This document shows positions 6,246 to 15,293 of a stretch of DNA of 23,203 bases, piece after piece. The notes under the pieces are model-generated. The model saw nothing but the letters and a program-made list of their open reading frames with translations, made no database searches and was not told the DNA's origin. Position 1 is the stretch's first letter; the number at the start of each line of letters is the position of its first letter. Both the position numbers and the translations under genes were made by a program. Source of the DNA: an uncultured Collinsella sp. (GTDB lineage Bacteria; Actinomycetota; Coriobacteriia; Coriobacteriales; Coriobacteriaceae); assembly GCA_902463875.1 (NCBI GenBank), contig CABQHR010000007.1, positions 1 through 23,203 on the forward strand, written 5' to 3'.

Positions 6246-6863
6246 ATGAACCGCTTCATCGACATCAACCCGGAGAGGTGCATCGGCTGCGGAACATGCC
6301 AGTCCGCCTGTGCCGACGCCCACCGGATGCAGGGTCTTCAGGATACGCCGCGCCTGGCGCTCGTGAAGACCGGCGGTATTTCGGCCGCCCTTGCCTGCCA
6401 CCATTGCGAGGGTGCCCCCTGCGCCGAGGTTTGCCCGGTGAATGCCATCGAGCACGATGGCGATCGCATCCACGTCAAGGAGCAGGAGTGCATCGGGTGC
6501 AGGCTGTGCGCCATCGCGTGCCCCTTCGGAGCCATCCATCCCGATGGCACGTCTATCGCCGGTGTCGCAGGCATGTGCGACCCGACACCTTCGTATCCTA
6601 AGTCCCTGAGCAGCCTGCTTACGTGGGCTCCTGGCCAGTACACCTGCGCTGTCAAGTGCGACCTGTGTGCCTTCGATCCGGACGGCCCGCATTGTGTGGC
6701 GGCGTGCCCCACCAAGGCGCTGACCGTCATGGGCGGCGCGGCCGATCGCGAGCTCGACGAGGCCAAGCGCCTGCGCTCGATCGAAAACGGTCCGGCCGTC
6801 GACGTTACCGCCGTGGCCCAGGGCCTGTCCGAGAAAGCAGAAGGGAGCGTAAACAATGGATAG
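6246..6863 (+). CDS. hyfA: Hydrogenase-4 electron transfer subunit HyfA (HycB-like)
   Basis: 205-residue ferredoxin-like protein with four [4Fe-4S] motifs: C12-C15-C18-C22, C51-C54-C59-C63, C82-C85-C88-C92 and C138-C141-C150-C154. The opening MNRFIDINPERCIGC and the WAPG-KCDLC region resemble E. coli HycB/HyfA, which links FdhF to the hydrogenase. Start at ATG 6246 is preferred over the in-frame GTG at 6240, because GGAAG lies just before it and the family begins MNRF. The 3' end overlaps hyfB by 8 nt. It is similar to the hydN product of this operon and may be a duplication of it. Confidence 0.9.
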   Translation: MNRFIDINPERCIGCGTCQSACADAHRMQGLQDTPRLALVKTGGISAALACHHCEGAPCAEVCPVNAIEHDGDRIHVKEQECIGCRLCAIACPFGAIHPDGTSIAGVAGMCDPTPSYPKSLSSLLTWAPGQYTCAVKCDLCAFDPDGPHCVAACPTKALTVMGGAADRELDEAKRLRSIENGPAVDVTAVAQGLSEKAEGSVNNG

Positions 6864-8874
6864 CATGACGCTGTTTATCGCATCGCTTGCCGTCTCGTGC
6901 ATCGGTGCGCTCGCCTCGGTTCTGCTGATCAAGGCCGATAACGCCGCCAAGACCGCCGGCTGCCTTATCGGCGCCGTCGCCGCGGTGCTTTCGTTTGTGG
7001 CCGGTATCCAGGCCGTGCTGGGCGATGTCACGTCGGTCGACACCATCGTGTTCTTCCCGTTTGCCCGTTTCCAGCTGCTGCTCAATCAGCTGTCCGGCCT
7101 GTTCGTGGCGCTCATCTCGGTGCTCGCGTTTGCCGGTTCGATCTACGGTCTCAACTACTTTGATGAGTACCCGGGCAAAAAGGGCCGCGCCGGCTTCTTC
7201 TTTAACACCTTTGTGGCGTCCATGATGCTCGTCATCACCGCCGACAACGTGTTTTGGTTCCTGGTCGCCTTTGAGCTCATGTCGCTGACCTCGTACTTCC
7301 TGGTCGTGATCGAGGAGAACGAGAACTCCATCCACGGTGGTTGGCTCTACTTTGTGATCGCTCACGTGGGCTTTGTGCTCATCATGGCGAGCTTCCTCAC
7401 CATGACCAACTTCGCCGGCGGCTCGTTTGCCTTTGCCGATTTCCGCGCCACGCAGTTTAGCCCCGCGGTCGCATCCGTGTGCTTCGTGCTCGCCTTCTTT
7501 GGCTTTGGCGCCAAGGCCGGCATCATCCCGCTGCACGGCTGGCTGCCCAAGGCGCACCCCGAGGCGCCGTCCAACGTGTCGGCCCTCATGTCCGGCGGCA
7601 TGATCAAGATCGGTATCTTCGGCATTCTCAAGGTGGGTCTCGACCTGCTGAGCGCCTCGGGCGTTCAGGTCTGGTGGGGCCTCATGGTCATGGTCTTCGG
7701 TGCGATCTCGTCGGTCCTCGGCGTTGCCTTCGCTCTGCAGGAGCATGACATCAAGCGCCTGCTGGCCTACCACTCCGTCGAGAACATCGGCATCATCCTG
7801 CTCGGCGTGGGCGCCTCCATGGCCGCCATGGCGCTCAATTCGGTCGGCATCGCCGTCCTGGCTCTGATGGCCGCCCTCTACCACACGTTTAACCACGCCA
7901 TGTTTAAGGGCGAGCTGTTCTTGGGTGCCGGCGCGCTGCTGTACTCGACGGGCACGCGCAACATGGAAAAGATGGGCGGTCTGTTCCGCCGTATGCCGGC
8001 AACGGCCATCTGCTTCCTTATCGGCGCTCTCGCCATCTCGGCTATTCCGCCCTTCAACGGCTTTGTGTCCGAGTGGTTTACCTACCAGTCGCTCTTTAAT
8101 GCGGCTATGCAGGGTGACAAGGTCGTCATGATCGTGGCCGTGTTCGCTGCCGTCGCGCTTGCCATTACCGGCGCGCTGGCTGTCACGTGCTTCGTCAAGG
8201 CCTATGGCGTTTCCTTTGCCTCCGCGCCCCGCTCCGAGGCCGCGGCCAATGCCAAGGAGGTTCCCGCCCCCATGGTGTTTGCGCAGGGCCTGCTCGCGGC
8301 CATCTGCGTCGTGCTGGGCATTGGCGCTCCCGTGATCGCGCCCGTGCTGGTCGATGTCGCCGCGTCCGTGCTGCATCCGTACGGTGGCGTGTTTGCCGCC
8401 GAGGGCATGGAGCTCATGAACCAGTACTCCGGCGCTGCTACCTCCACGCCCGCGATCGCCATTGCGCTCGTGGTGCTCGTCGGCCTTGCCTGCGGCTATC
8501 GCAAGCTCAAGACCGTCGGCAAGGTGCAGAAGTCCCAGCCGTGGGCATGCGGCTATGCTCCCAACGAGCATATGCCCGTCGTGGCCACGACCTTTGCCTC
8601 CGAGGTGTCCTGGTTTATGCAGCCGCTCTACACGCTGCGCGACCGCTGCACGGCCGTCTGCTGGTCCATCGCGCACTTCTTCCAGAAGCTCACCGGTGTG
8701 GCCGAGGCTGTGGAGCCCGTACCCGACAAGGTTCTCGTCGATGCCCCGCATAAGGGTGTCGAGAAGCTCGCCGACCTCGCGACTAAGCTCGAGGGCGGCA
8801 ACTACAGCATCTATATCTGCTACATCGTCGCGGCACTCGTGGTGTTCCTCGTGCTCGCCGTGCAAATGGGTTAA
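6856..8874 (+). CDS. hyfB: Hydrogenase-4 membrane subunit HyfB (NuoL/antiporter-like)
   Basis: 672-residue polytopic membrane protein, the same length as I recall for E. coli HyfB. It belongs to the proton-conducting NuoL/M/N (Mrp antiporter) family. Hallmark charged residues of the half-channels are present: E140 in WFLVAFELMSLTSY, and K220 in FGFGAKAGIIPLHGWLPKAHPEAPS. The segment EHDIKRLLAYHSVENIG follows. A C-terminal hydrophilic stretch is followed by a last hydrophobic helix. It overlaps hyfA by 8 nt, with its own AAGGGAG site. It probably anchors the soluble arm and takes part in ion translocation. Confidence 0.92.
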   Translation: MDSMTLFIASLAVSCIGALASVLLIKADNAAKTAGCLIGAVAAVLSFVAGIQAVLGDVTSVDTIVFFPFARFQLLLNQLSGLFVALISVLAFAGSIYGLNYFDEYPGKKGRAGFFFNTFVASMMLVITADNVFWFLVAFELMSLTSYFLVVIEENENSIHGGWLYFVIAHVGFVLIMASFLTMTNFAGGSFAFADFRATQFSPAVASVCFVLAFFGFGAKAGIIPLHGWLPKAHPEAPSNVSALMSGGMIKIGIFGILKVGLDLLSASGVQVWWGLMVMVFGAISSVLGVAFALQEHDIKRLLAYHSVENIGIILLGVGASMAAMALNSVGIAVLALMAALYHTFNHAMFKGELFLGAGALLYSTGTRNMEKMGGLFRRMPATAICFLIGALAISAIPPFNGFVSEWFTYQSLFNAAMQGDKVVMIVAVFAAVALAITGALAVTCFVKAYGVSFASAPRSEAAANAKEVPAPMVFAQGLLAAICVVLGIGAPVIAPVLVDVAASVLHPYGGVFAAEGMELMNQYSGAATSTPAIAIALVVLVGLACGYRKLKTVGKVQKSQPWACGYAPNEHMPVVATTFASEVSWFMQPLYTLRDRCTAVCWSIAHFFQKLTGVAEAVEPVPDKVLVDAPHKGVEKLADLATKLEGGNYSIYICYIVAALVVFLVLAVQMG

Positions 8875-8886
8875 GGAGGGGAGAGC

Positions 8887-9813
8887 ATGAACAACATCGT
8901 ACTTGCCGTTCTGCAGGGCGTGGTCGTCATGGCCGTCGCGCCGTTCTTCTCCGGTCTCGGCCGCGTGATCCGCGCCAAGATGCACAACCGTCGCGGACCG
9001 AGCATCATGCAGGACTACCGCGACCTGGCCAAGCTCTTTGCGCGCCCCGAGTCCCAAAGCGAAGATGCGAGCTTCGCGCTTCGCATCATGCCGCCGCTGT
9101 TCTTTGCCGTCGCCTTTATGCTCGCCATGGGCCTGCCGCTCTTTACGGCACAAAGCCCCATTCCGGTCTTTGGTGACGCCATCACCATCATGTACAGCCT
9201 GGCGCTCGCCCGCTTCTTCTTCGCCCTCTGCGGCGTCGATTCCTCCAATGCCTACGCCGGTATCGGTGGTGTCCGCGAGCTGCTCATGAGCGTGCTCATC
9301 GAGCCGTCCATGCTGCTGGCGCTGTTCGCCGCAGCCCTTGTATGCGGCTCTACCGACATCGCCACCATGGGCCAGCACATCATGACGGGTGCCGTCGAAG
9401 CGCCGGTCGCCGTGATCCTTGCCGGCATCGCCTTTGCCGTTGCCTGCTATATGGAGCTGGGCAAGCTGCCGTTTGACCAGGCCGAGGCCGAGCAGGAGCT
9501 CCAGGAAGGCCCGCTTGCCGAGCTTTCCGGTCCGTCGCTTGCCATGGCCAAGCTCGCCATGTCCATGAAGCAGGTCCTTGTCGTCGCCTGGTTCTGCGCG
9601 ATCTTCGTCCCCTGGGGCGAGCCTGCTGCCATCGGCGCCGCGGCCGTTCTGGGAGCCGTCGTGTTCCTCGTGAAGTGCCTCATCGACTTTGTGGTCTGCG
9701 GCGTGATCGAGAACTCCTGCTCGCGCTCGCGCTTTAAGGTGCTTGGCAACCAGACCTGGATCGTCGTGGGCATCGCCGTTTTGGCGTTTGTCTTCGTGGT
9801 CGTCGGCGTGTAG
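8887..9813 (+). CDS. hyfC: Hydrogenase-4 membrane subunit HyfC (NuoH-like)
   Basis: 308-residue membrane protein of the NuoH/HycD family. The early segment MHNRRGPSIMQDYRDLAKLF and the later MELGKLPFDQAEAEQELQEGPLAE contain the charged loop motifs that contact the soluble hydrogenase arm in complex I-like enzymes. Eight or so hydrophobic helices are visible. GGAGGGGAG precedes the ATG and only 12 nt separate it from hyfB. It is expected to couple electron transfer at HyfI/HyfG to the membrane arm. Confidence 0.92.
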   Translation: MNNIVLAVLQGVVVMAVAPFFSGLGRVIRAKMHNRRGPSIMQDYRDLAKLFARPESQSEDASFALRIMPPLFFAVAFMLAMGLPLFTAQSPIPVFGDAITIMYSLALARFFFALCGVDSSNAYAGIGGVRELLMSVLIEPSMLLALFAAALVCGSTDIATMGQHIMTGAVEAPVAVILAGIAFAVACYMELGKLPFDQAEAEQELQEGPLAELSGPSLAMAKLAMSMKQVLVVAWFCAIFVPWGEPAAIGAAAVLGAVVFLVKCLIDFVVCGVIENSCSRSRFKVLGNQTWIVVGIAVLAFVFVVVGV

Positions 9814-9828
9814 GAGAAGGGAGAAACA

Positions 9829-11286
9829 ATGTCATTCGCAGTCAGTCTGTCCCTTCTCGGCTTGGTCGCTATCGCGGCCCCGATGGTGGCCTCGGTGCTT
9901 GTCGCCCTGTTCCCCCGTCCGTACGCCAAGTGGTTCAGCGTCTTGGGTGCTGCCGTCTCGACGGTCTGCACCATCGCCCTCGCCGCGAACTTCGCCGGTG
10001 CCGGCATGCCCGATACGCAGGTCCCTCTGATCTCGTTTGGGCAGACCCTCGTCATGGGATTTACGTTTGACCGTATGAGCACGCTGCTCGCGCCTGCCTT
10101 TGTGGGCATCGGCCTGCTCGTCGTGATCTACTCGATTCCCTATATGAGCGAGAACAACCGTGAGCACCCCGATGCGCCGCGTCGTCGCTTCTATGCGTAC
10201 CTCGCGACCTTTATCGGTGCCATGGCCGGTCTTGTGTACAGCTCGACCCTTCTGGGCCAGCTCGTGTTCTTTGAGATCACGGGCGCGTGCTCTTGGGGCC
10301 TCATCAGCTACTACATGACCCCCACCGCCAAGAAGGCCGGCATGAAGGCCCTCATTATCACGCATATCGGCGCGCTTGGCCTGTACCTGGGTGCCGCTAT
10401 CGTGTTTGCCCATACCGGTACCTTCGCCATCACCGCGATTGCCGGCCTGGACTCTAACCTTAAGGCCATCGTCCTTTTGCTCGTGCTGTTTGCGGCCTGG
10501 GCAAAGTCCGCGCAGGTGCCTATGTACATGTGGCTGCCTTCGGCCATGGAGGCCCCCACGCCCGTCTCGGCTTACCTGCACGGTGCCTCGATGGTTAAGG
10601 TCGGCGTGTGCGTGTTCGCCCGCGCCCTCGTCTCTGCCGGCGACGTGCCCGAGATTGTGGGCTGGGTCGCCGTCATCGACGCCATGGTCACCATGCTCTT
10701 TGGTTTCCTTATGTACCTGCCGCAAAAGGACATGAAGCGCCTGCTGGCGTTCTCCACGATCGCCCAGCTCTCCTACGTGTTCTTTGGCTTGGGCCTTTCG
10801 GTCTTTGGCAGCCAGCTCGCCTTTGACGGCGCGGTCTGCCATATCTTTAACCATGCGTTTGCCAAGACCCTGTTCTTCCTGATCGCGGGTTCGTTCTCCT
10901 TTACGCTCGGTACGCGTATGCTGCCCAAGCTGCGCGGCATCGTAAAGAAGTACCCGATCTCGGGTGTGGGCTTTGGTGTCGCGGCGCTCGCCATTGCCGG
11001 CGTGCCGCCTATGAACACGTTCTTCTCGAAGTTCCAGATCATCGCCGGCGGCTTCTCCGTCGGTGCCGGCAACGTCGCGATCTTGGTGTTCGTGTGCATC
11101 ATGGTCGCCGAGACCGTCGCCACCTTCGCCTGGTTCCTCAAGTGGATGGGCTATTGCCTGCCCGGTGAGCCGAGCGAAGAGGTCGCCGCGGGAGCCCCGC
11201 TCCCCAAGGCGATGGCATTCGTGTTCATCGTGCTCATCATCATGGTCATCGTCAGCGGCCCGCTTTCGGCCAGCTGGATCGGTTAG
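9829..11286 (+). CDS. hyfD: Hydrogenase-4 membrane subunit HyfD (NuoM/N-like)
   Basis: 485-residue antiporter-like subunit with about 14 hydrophobic segments. E149 in LVFFEITGACSWG and K226 in AAWAKSAQVPMYMWLPSAMEAPTPVS correspond to the conserved proton-path Glu and Lys of NuoL/M/N. MKRLLAFSTIAQLSYVFFGLG and HIFNHAFAKTLFFL are further family motifs. HyfD is present in hydrogenase-4 but has no counterpart in the hyc (hydrogenase-3) operon, so it is one of the genes that place this operon with Hyf. Confidence 0.92.
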   Translation: MSFAVSLSLLGLVAIAAPMVASVLVALFPRPYAKWFSVLGAAVSTVCTIALAANFAGAGMPDTQVPLISFGQTLVMGFTFDRMSTLLAPAFVGIGLLVVIYSIPYMSENNREHPDAPRRRFYAYLATFIGAMAGLVYSSTLLGQLVFFEITGACSWGLISYYMTPTAKKAGMKALIITHIGALGLYLGAAIVFAHTGTFAITAIAGLDSNLKAIVLLLVLFAAWAKSAQVPMYMWLPSAMEAPTPVSAYLHGASMVKVGVCVFARALVSAGDVPEIVGWVAVIDAMVTMLFGFLMYLPQKDMKRLLAFSTIAQLSYVFFGLGLSVFGSQLAFDGAVCHIFNHAFAKTLFFLIAGSFSFTLGTRMLPKLRGIVKKYPISGVGFGVAALAIAGVPPMNTFFSKFQIIAGGFSVGAGNVAILVFVCIMVAETVATFAWFLKWMGYCLPGEPSEEVAAGAPLPKAMAFVFIVLIIMVIVSGPLSASWIG

Positions 11287-11299
11287 GAGGTAGAACGAC

Positions 11300-11953
11300 A
11301 TGGGTTATTCGATCGTCAACATCCTTGGCGGCCTTCTGATCGTCACGTCCACTATGGTGGTCATTTCCAAGAACATTAAGCACTCCATCCGCTGGTATGC
11401 GGTGCAGTCGCTGGTGCTCGTGGGCCTGCTCGCCACGCTCGGTGTCACCACCGGCGCGCAGGAGCTCCTTATGTGGGCGGGTTCGGCCTTTATCACCAAG
11501 GTCGTCCTGGTCCCGTACATTCTCAACCGCGCGTACAAGAAGATGGGCGAGCCGAGCGACGCTTCGCTGGCTGCCGGCATTAAGCCCGCATGGGCCATCT
11601 GCATCATCGCCGTCGAGGTCGCCATCTGCTTTGCCGTCGTGACGCAGATCAGCCTGCCCACGGCCGAGGTCGCGACGCCGGCGCTCGCCATCAGCTTTGC
11701 CCACTTCTTTGTGGGCCTGACCTGCATCATCTCGCAGCGCAACATCATGAAGCAGATCTTTGGCTATTGCCTCATGGAAAACGGCAGCCACGTGACGCTC
11801 GCGTTGCTTGCGCCCACCGCTCCCGAGATCATCGAGATCGGTATTGCCACCGACGCCATCTTTGCCGTCATCATCATGTCCATCGTCGTGCGTCGCATTT
11901 GGGACGACTCCCACTCGCTCGATGCGCGCGACCTGTCCGAGCTGAGGGGGTAG
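11300..11953 (+). CDS. hyfE: Hydrogenase-4 membrane subunit HyfE
   Basis: 217-residue membrane protein, essentially the length of E. coli HyfE, with six or more hydrophobic segments and a NuoK-like portion. Recognisable stretches are IKHSIRWYAVQSLVLVGLLA and a later IFGYCLMENGSHVTLAL. An acidic Glu lies inside a membrane segment (FGYCLMEN), as expected of a proton-path subunit. It has no counterpart in hyc. GGAGG precedes the ATG. Three bases separate its stop from hyfF. Confidence 0.88.
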   Translation: MGYSIVNILGGLLIVTSTMVVISKNIKHSIRWYAVQSLVLVGLLATLGVTTGAQELLMWAGSAFITKVVLVPYILNRAYKKMGEPSDASLAAGIKPAWAICIIAVEVAICFAVVTQISLPTAEVATPALAISFAHFFVGLTCIISQRNIMKQIFGYCLMENGSHVTLALLAPTAPEIIEIGIATDAIFAVIIMSIVVRRIWDDSHSLDARDLSELRG

Positions 11954-11956
11954 TCC

Positions 11957-13516
11957 ATGGAAACGTTGATTCTCGCCCTGCTCGCGACTCCTTTGGTGTT
12001 CTCGCTGGTCATGGCGTTTTTGCCCAAGAACACATCCTATAACGTGTTTGCCGGTCTCAACCTGGTCTCCGTCGCAGCCGTCCTGGTGCTGTCGCTTATG
12101 ACGGCCGGTGACGTCCTTATGAGCGGCGACACCGCGAGCGCTCTTGGCCTGTGGTTCCACCTCGATTCGCTGGGCGCCATCTTTGTGCTGCTCGTCGGTT
12201 TTATCGGTTTTCTTACGGGGCTGTTCTCGCTGCCCTATGTAAAGGCCGATATCGAGGAGGGCTCCATGCCCGCCGAGCGCGCCAAGCAGTATTTTGCACT
12301 GTTTAGCCTGTTTGTGTTCACCATGCTGCTCGCGTGCCTGTCCAACAACATGATCCTCACGTGGGCCGCCGTGGAGGCAACCACGCTTTCCACCGTGTTC
12401 CTCGTGGGTATCTACAAGAACAAGACGGCCCTCGAGGCTTCTTGGAAGTATGCGATGGTCTGCACCGCCGGCGTGGCCTTCGGCCTGTTCGGTACGCTGC
12501 TGATCTACGCCAACGCCGCCGACGTGATTCCCAACGCCCATGAGGCCGCATTCCTGTCGTGCGTGCTGCCGTATGCCGACCAGTTCGACCCGACGCTCAT
12601 GCGCCTCGCCTTTGCGTTTGTCGTGATCGGCTTTGGCACCAAGGCCGGCCTGTTCCCCATGCACACTTGGCTGCCCGATGCCCACTCCCAGGCCCCGAGC
12701 CCTGTCTCGGCCCTGCTCTCGGGCGTGCTGCTTAAGTGCGCCATGCTTGTGATCATGCGCTTCTACGGCTTTACTATCCAGGCCGTGGGCGCCGAGTATC
12801 CGCAACTTTTGCTGCTGATCGTCGGCACGCTGTCCATTTTGGTGGCGGCACTCTCGATGTTTCGCCAGGACGACCTCAAGCGCCGCTTTGCGTACTCGTC
12901 TGTGGAGAACGTGGGCGTTATCGCCCTGTGCCTGGGTATCGGTGGCCCGCTGGGTATCGCCGCGGCCCTGCTGCACTGCGTGTTCCACGGCTTTACCAAG
13001 ACGCTTGCCTTCTGCGTGTCCGGCAACATCCAGCACGCCTTTGGCACGCGTAGCCTGGCCAAGATCCAGGGCGTCGTGGAGGTTGCTCCCGCTACCGCCG
13101 CGCTCGCCATCCTGGCGCTGCTGGGCCTTGCCGCCTTTCCGCCCTTTGGCATGTTCATCTCGGAGTTTTTGACCTTTGTCGCCGGCGTTACCGCTGGCCC
13201 GATGTGGCTTGTCGTCGTGGTGGCCCTCGGCCTTACCGTCGCCATCTCCGCGCTTACCCGTATCGCGCTTAAGTCGGTGTTCGGTCATGCTCCCGAGGGC
13301 ATGGGTAAGCACGAGGCCCCGGCGCTCATGCTGATCCCCGAAATCATCCTGGCTGTCATGATCTTGTGGTTTGGCATCGCCACCCCGCTGCCTCTCGTGC
13401 ACGGTGTGGAGACCGCGACCGGCATCGTGCTCGAGCAGAGCACCGAGGAACTTCACGCGACGCCGATGTACCGCGCTGTGTTCGGTACCGAGACCGCTCA
13501 GAGCGAGGTGGAGTAA
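11957..13516 (+). CDS. hyfF: Hydrogenase-4 membrane subunit HyfF (NuoN/L-like)
   Basis: 519-residue antiporter-like subunit, third of its kind in the operon after HyfB and HyfD. E140 in LTWAAVEATTLSTVFLVGIYKNK and K229 in FGTKAGLFPMHTWLPDAHSQAPSPVSA are the conserved membrane charges. DDLKRRFAYSSVENVG and HCVFHGFTKTLAFC are also present. E. coli HyfF is about 526 residues. Three antiporter-like subunits in one complex support the idea that this enzyme moves more ions than the single-pump hydrogenase-3 type, but pumping is inferred. Confidence 0.92.
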   Translation: METLILALLATPLVFSLVMAFLPKNTSYNVFAGLNLVSVAAVLVLSLMTAGDVLMSGDTASALGLWFHLDSLGAIFVLLVGFIGFLTGLFSLPYVKADIEEGSMPAERAKQYFALFSLFVFTMLLACLSNNMILTWAAVEATTLSTVFLVGIYKNKTALEASWKYAMVCTAGVAFGLFGTLLIYANAADVIPNAHEAAFLSCVLPYADQFDPTLMRLAFAFVVIGFGTKAGLFPMHTWLPDAHSQAPSPVSALLSGVLLKCAMLVIMRFYGFTIQAVGAEYPQLLLLIVGTLSILVAALSMFRQDDLKRRFAYSSVENVGVIALCLGIGGPLGIAAALLHCVFHGFTKTLAFCVSGNIQHAFGTRSLAKIQGVVEVAPATAALAILALLGLAAFPPFGMFISEFLTFVAGVTAGPMWLVVVVALGLTVAISALTRIALKSVFGHAPEGMGKHEAPALMLIPEIILAVMILWFGIATPLPLVHGVETATGIVLEQSTEELHATPMYRAVFGTETAQSEVE

Positions 13517-13519
13517 CGA

Positions 13520-15292
13520 ATGATTGAAACTGAGAACAAGGTGTACGCCCGTCGCTGCGAGAGCCATGTCGAGGCCCTGCGCCGCGCCGTTCCGGGCTGC
13601 ATCGAGAAGGTCGAGTGGCAGTGCGAGGACCAGCTGACGATTACCGTCAAGCAGGACAAGCTGCCCGAGGCCGTCCACTACCTGTATTACGAGCGCTACG
13701 GCTGGATTCCCGTGATCATCGGCAACGATGAGCGCAGTCTGTGCGGTCGCTACGCGGTGTACTACGTCATCTCCATGGAGGGGGAGGACCCCGGCTGGGT
13801 GACCGTGCGCACCGAGGTCGATCCCGCCAAGATGACATTCCCGTCCGTGACGCCGTTCGTCCCCGCCTGCGTGTGGGGCGAGCGCGAGCTGCGCGACATG
13901 TTCGGCCTGATCCCCGAGGGCCTGCCCGATCGTCGTCGCCTGGTGCTTCCCGATGACTGGCCCAGCGGCCTGTACCCGCTGCGCAAGGACTCCATGGACT
14001 ACCGCTTCCGTCCCGCTCCCGCGAGCGACATGGAAAACTACGAGTTCTTGGCCGATACCAAGGGCAAGGAGACCACACTCGTCCCCATGGGCCCGCTGCA
14101 CATCACCTCCGACGAGCCCGGCCACTTCCGCCTGTTCGTTGAGGGCGAGACGATCGTCGACGCCGACTACCGTCTGTTCTACGTGCACCGCGGCATGGAG
14201 AAGGTCGCCGAGACGCGCCTGAACTATGACGCCGTGACGTTCCTCGCCGACCGCATCTGCGGCATCTGCGGCTGCGCCCACTCGGTGGCCTACGCCGAGG
14301 CTGTCGAGCGCGCCCAGGGCATTCATGTCCCGCCGCGCGCCCAGTACATCCGCGCCATCATGCTCGAGGTCGAGCGCCTGCACTCGCATCTGCTCAACAT
14401 TGGCCTGGCGTCGCACTACACGGGCTTCGACTCCGGCTTCCAGCAGTTCTTCCGCGTCCGCGAGAAGTCCATGGACCTGGCCGAGAAGCTTTCCGGTCAC
14501 CGCAAGACCTACGGCCTCAACGTGATCGGCGGCGTGCGTCGTGACATTTTGGCTGAGCAGAAGCTCTCCACGCTCACGACCATCCACCAGCTGCGCTCCG
14601 AGGTTCAGGAGCTCGTCGACGTGCTGCTCTCTACGCCCAACTTTATTGAGCGTACGAGCGGTATTGGCATCTTGGACCGCAAGATCGCACGCGACTTCTC
14701 GCCGGTCGGCCCGCTCATGCGTGGCTCGGGCTATGCCCGCGACGTGCGCTTTGACCATCCCTTCGACGGCTACGCCGATCCGGACGTCCAAAAGATGCAT
14801 GCTGCCACGGCAGACACCTGCGATGCCTTCGGCCGTACCGCCGTTCGCATCCAGGAGGTCTACGATTCGATCGATATGATCGAGACCATGCTTGAGAACT
14901 GCCCGTCGGGCCCCATCCTCACCACGGATTGGGAGTACACCCCGCATAAGTACGCCATCGGTGCCACCGAGGCGCCGCGCGGCGAGGACGTGCACTGGGC
15001 CATGCTCGGCAACAACCAGAAGTGCTACCGCTGGCGCGCCAAGGCCGCCACGTACAGCAACTGGCCGGTCCTGCGCTACATGTTCCGCGGCAACACCGTG
15101 GGCGACGCGGCGCTGATCGTCGGCTCGCTCGACCCGTGCTACTCCTGCACCGACCGCGTGACAGTGACCGACGTCGCCGCCAAGCGCGACCACGTGCTCG
15201 ACAAGGAGCAGTTCGAGAACGTCTGGCGCGACAAGTCGCCGCTTGCGGGCGAGGGCACCATGGCTGCTCCGCTCGATGAGGAGGCGCTCTAA
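13520..15292 (+). CDS. hyfG: Hydrogenase-4 large subunit HyfG ([NiFe] group 4a, NuoC-NuoD fusion)
   Basis: 590-residue catalytic subunit that reduces protons to H2. Residues 1 to about 165 are a NuoC-like domain ending in WGERELRDMFGLIPEGLPDRRRL; the rest is NuoD-like. Ni ligands are C247 and C250 in RICGICGCAHS, and C540 and C543 in DPCYSCTDR. By analogy with E. coli HycE, the protease should cut after R546 and remove a 44-residue tail, against 32 in HycE. The intact motifs argue for an active site with bound Ni-Fe(CN)2CO. It follows hyfF by 3 nt. Confidence 0.94.
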   Translation: MIETENKVYARRCESHVEALRRAVPGCIEKVEWQCEDQLTITVKQDKLPEAVHYLYYERYGWIPVIIGNDERSLCGRYAVYYVISMEGEDPGWVTVRTEVDPAKMTFPSVTPFVPACVWGERELRDMFGLIPEGLPDRRRLVLPDDWPSGLYPLRKDSMDYRFRPAPASDMENYEFLADTKGKETTLVPMGPLHITSDEPGHFRLFVEGETIVDADYRLFYVHRGMEKVAETRLNYDAVTFLADRICGICGCAHSVAYAEAVERAQGIHVPPRAQYIRAIMLEVERLHSHLLNIGLASHYTGFDSGFQQFFRVREKSMDLAEKLSGHRKTYGLNVIGGVRRDILAEQKLSTLTTIHQLRSEVQELVDVLLSTPNFIERTSGIGILDRKIARDFSPVGPLMRGSGYARDVRFDHPFDGYADPDVQKMHAATADTCDAFGRTAVRIQEVYDSIDMIETMLENCPSGPILTTDWEYTPHKYAIGATEAPRGEDVHWAMLGNNQKCYRWRAKAATYSNWPVLRYMFRGNTVGDAALIVGSLDPCYSCTDRVTVTDVAAKRDHVLDKEQFENVWRDKSPLAGEGTMAAPLDEEAL

Positions 15293-15293
15293 T

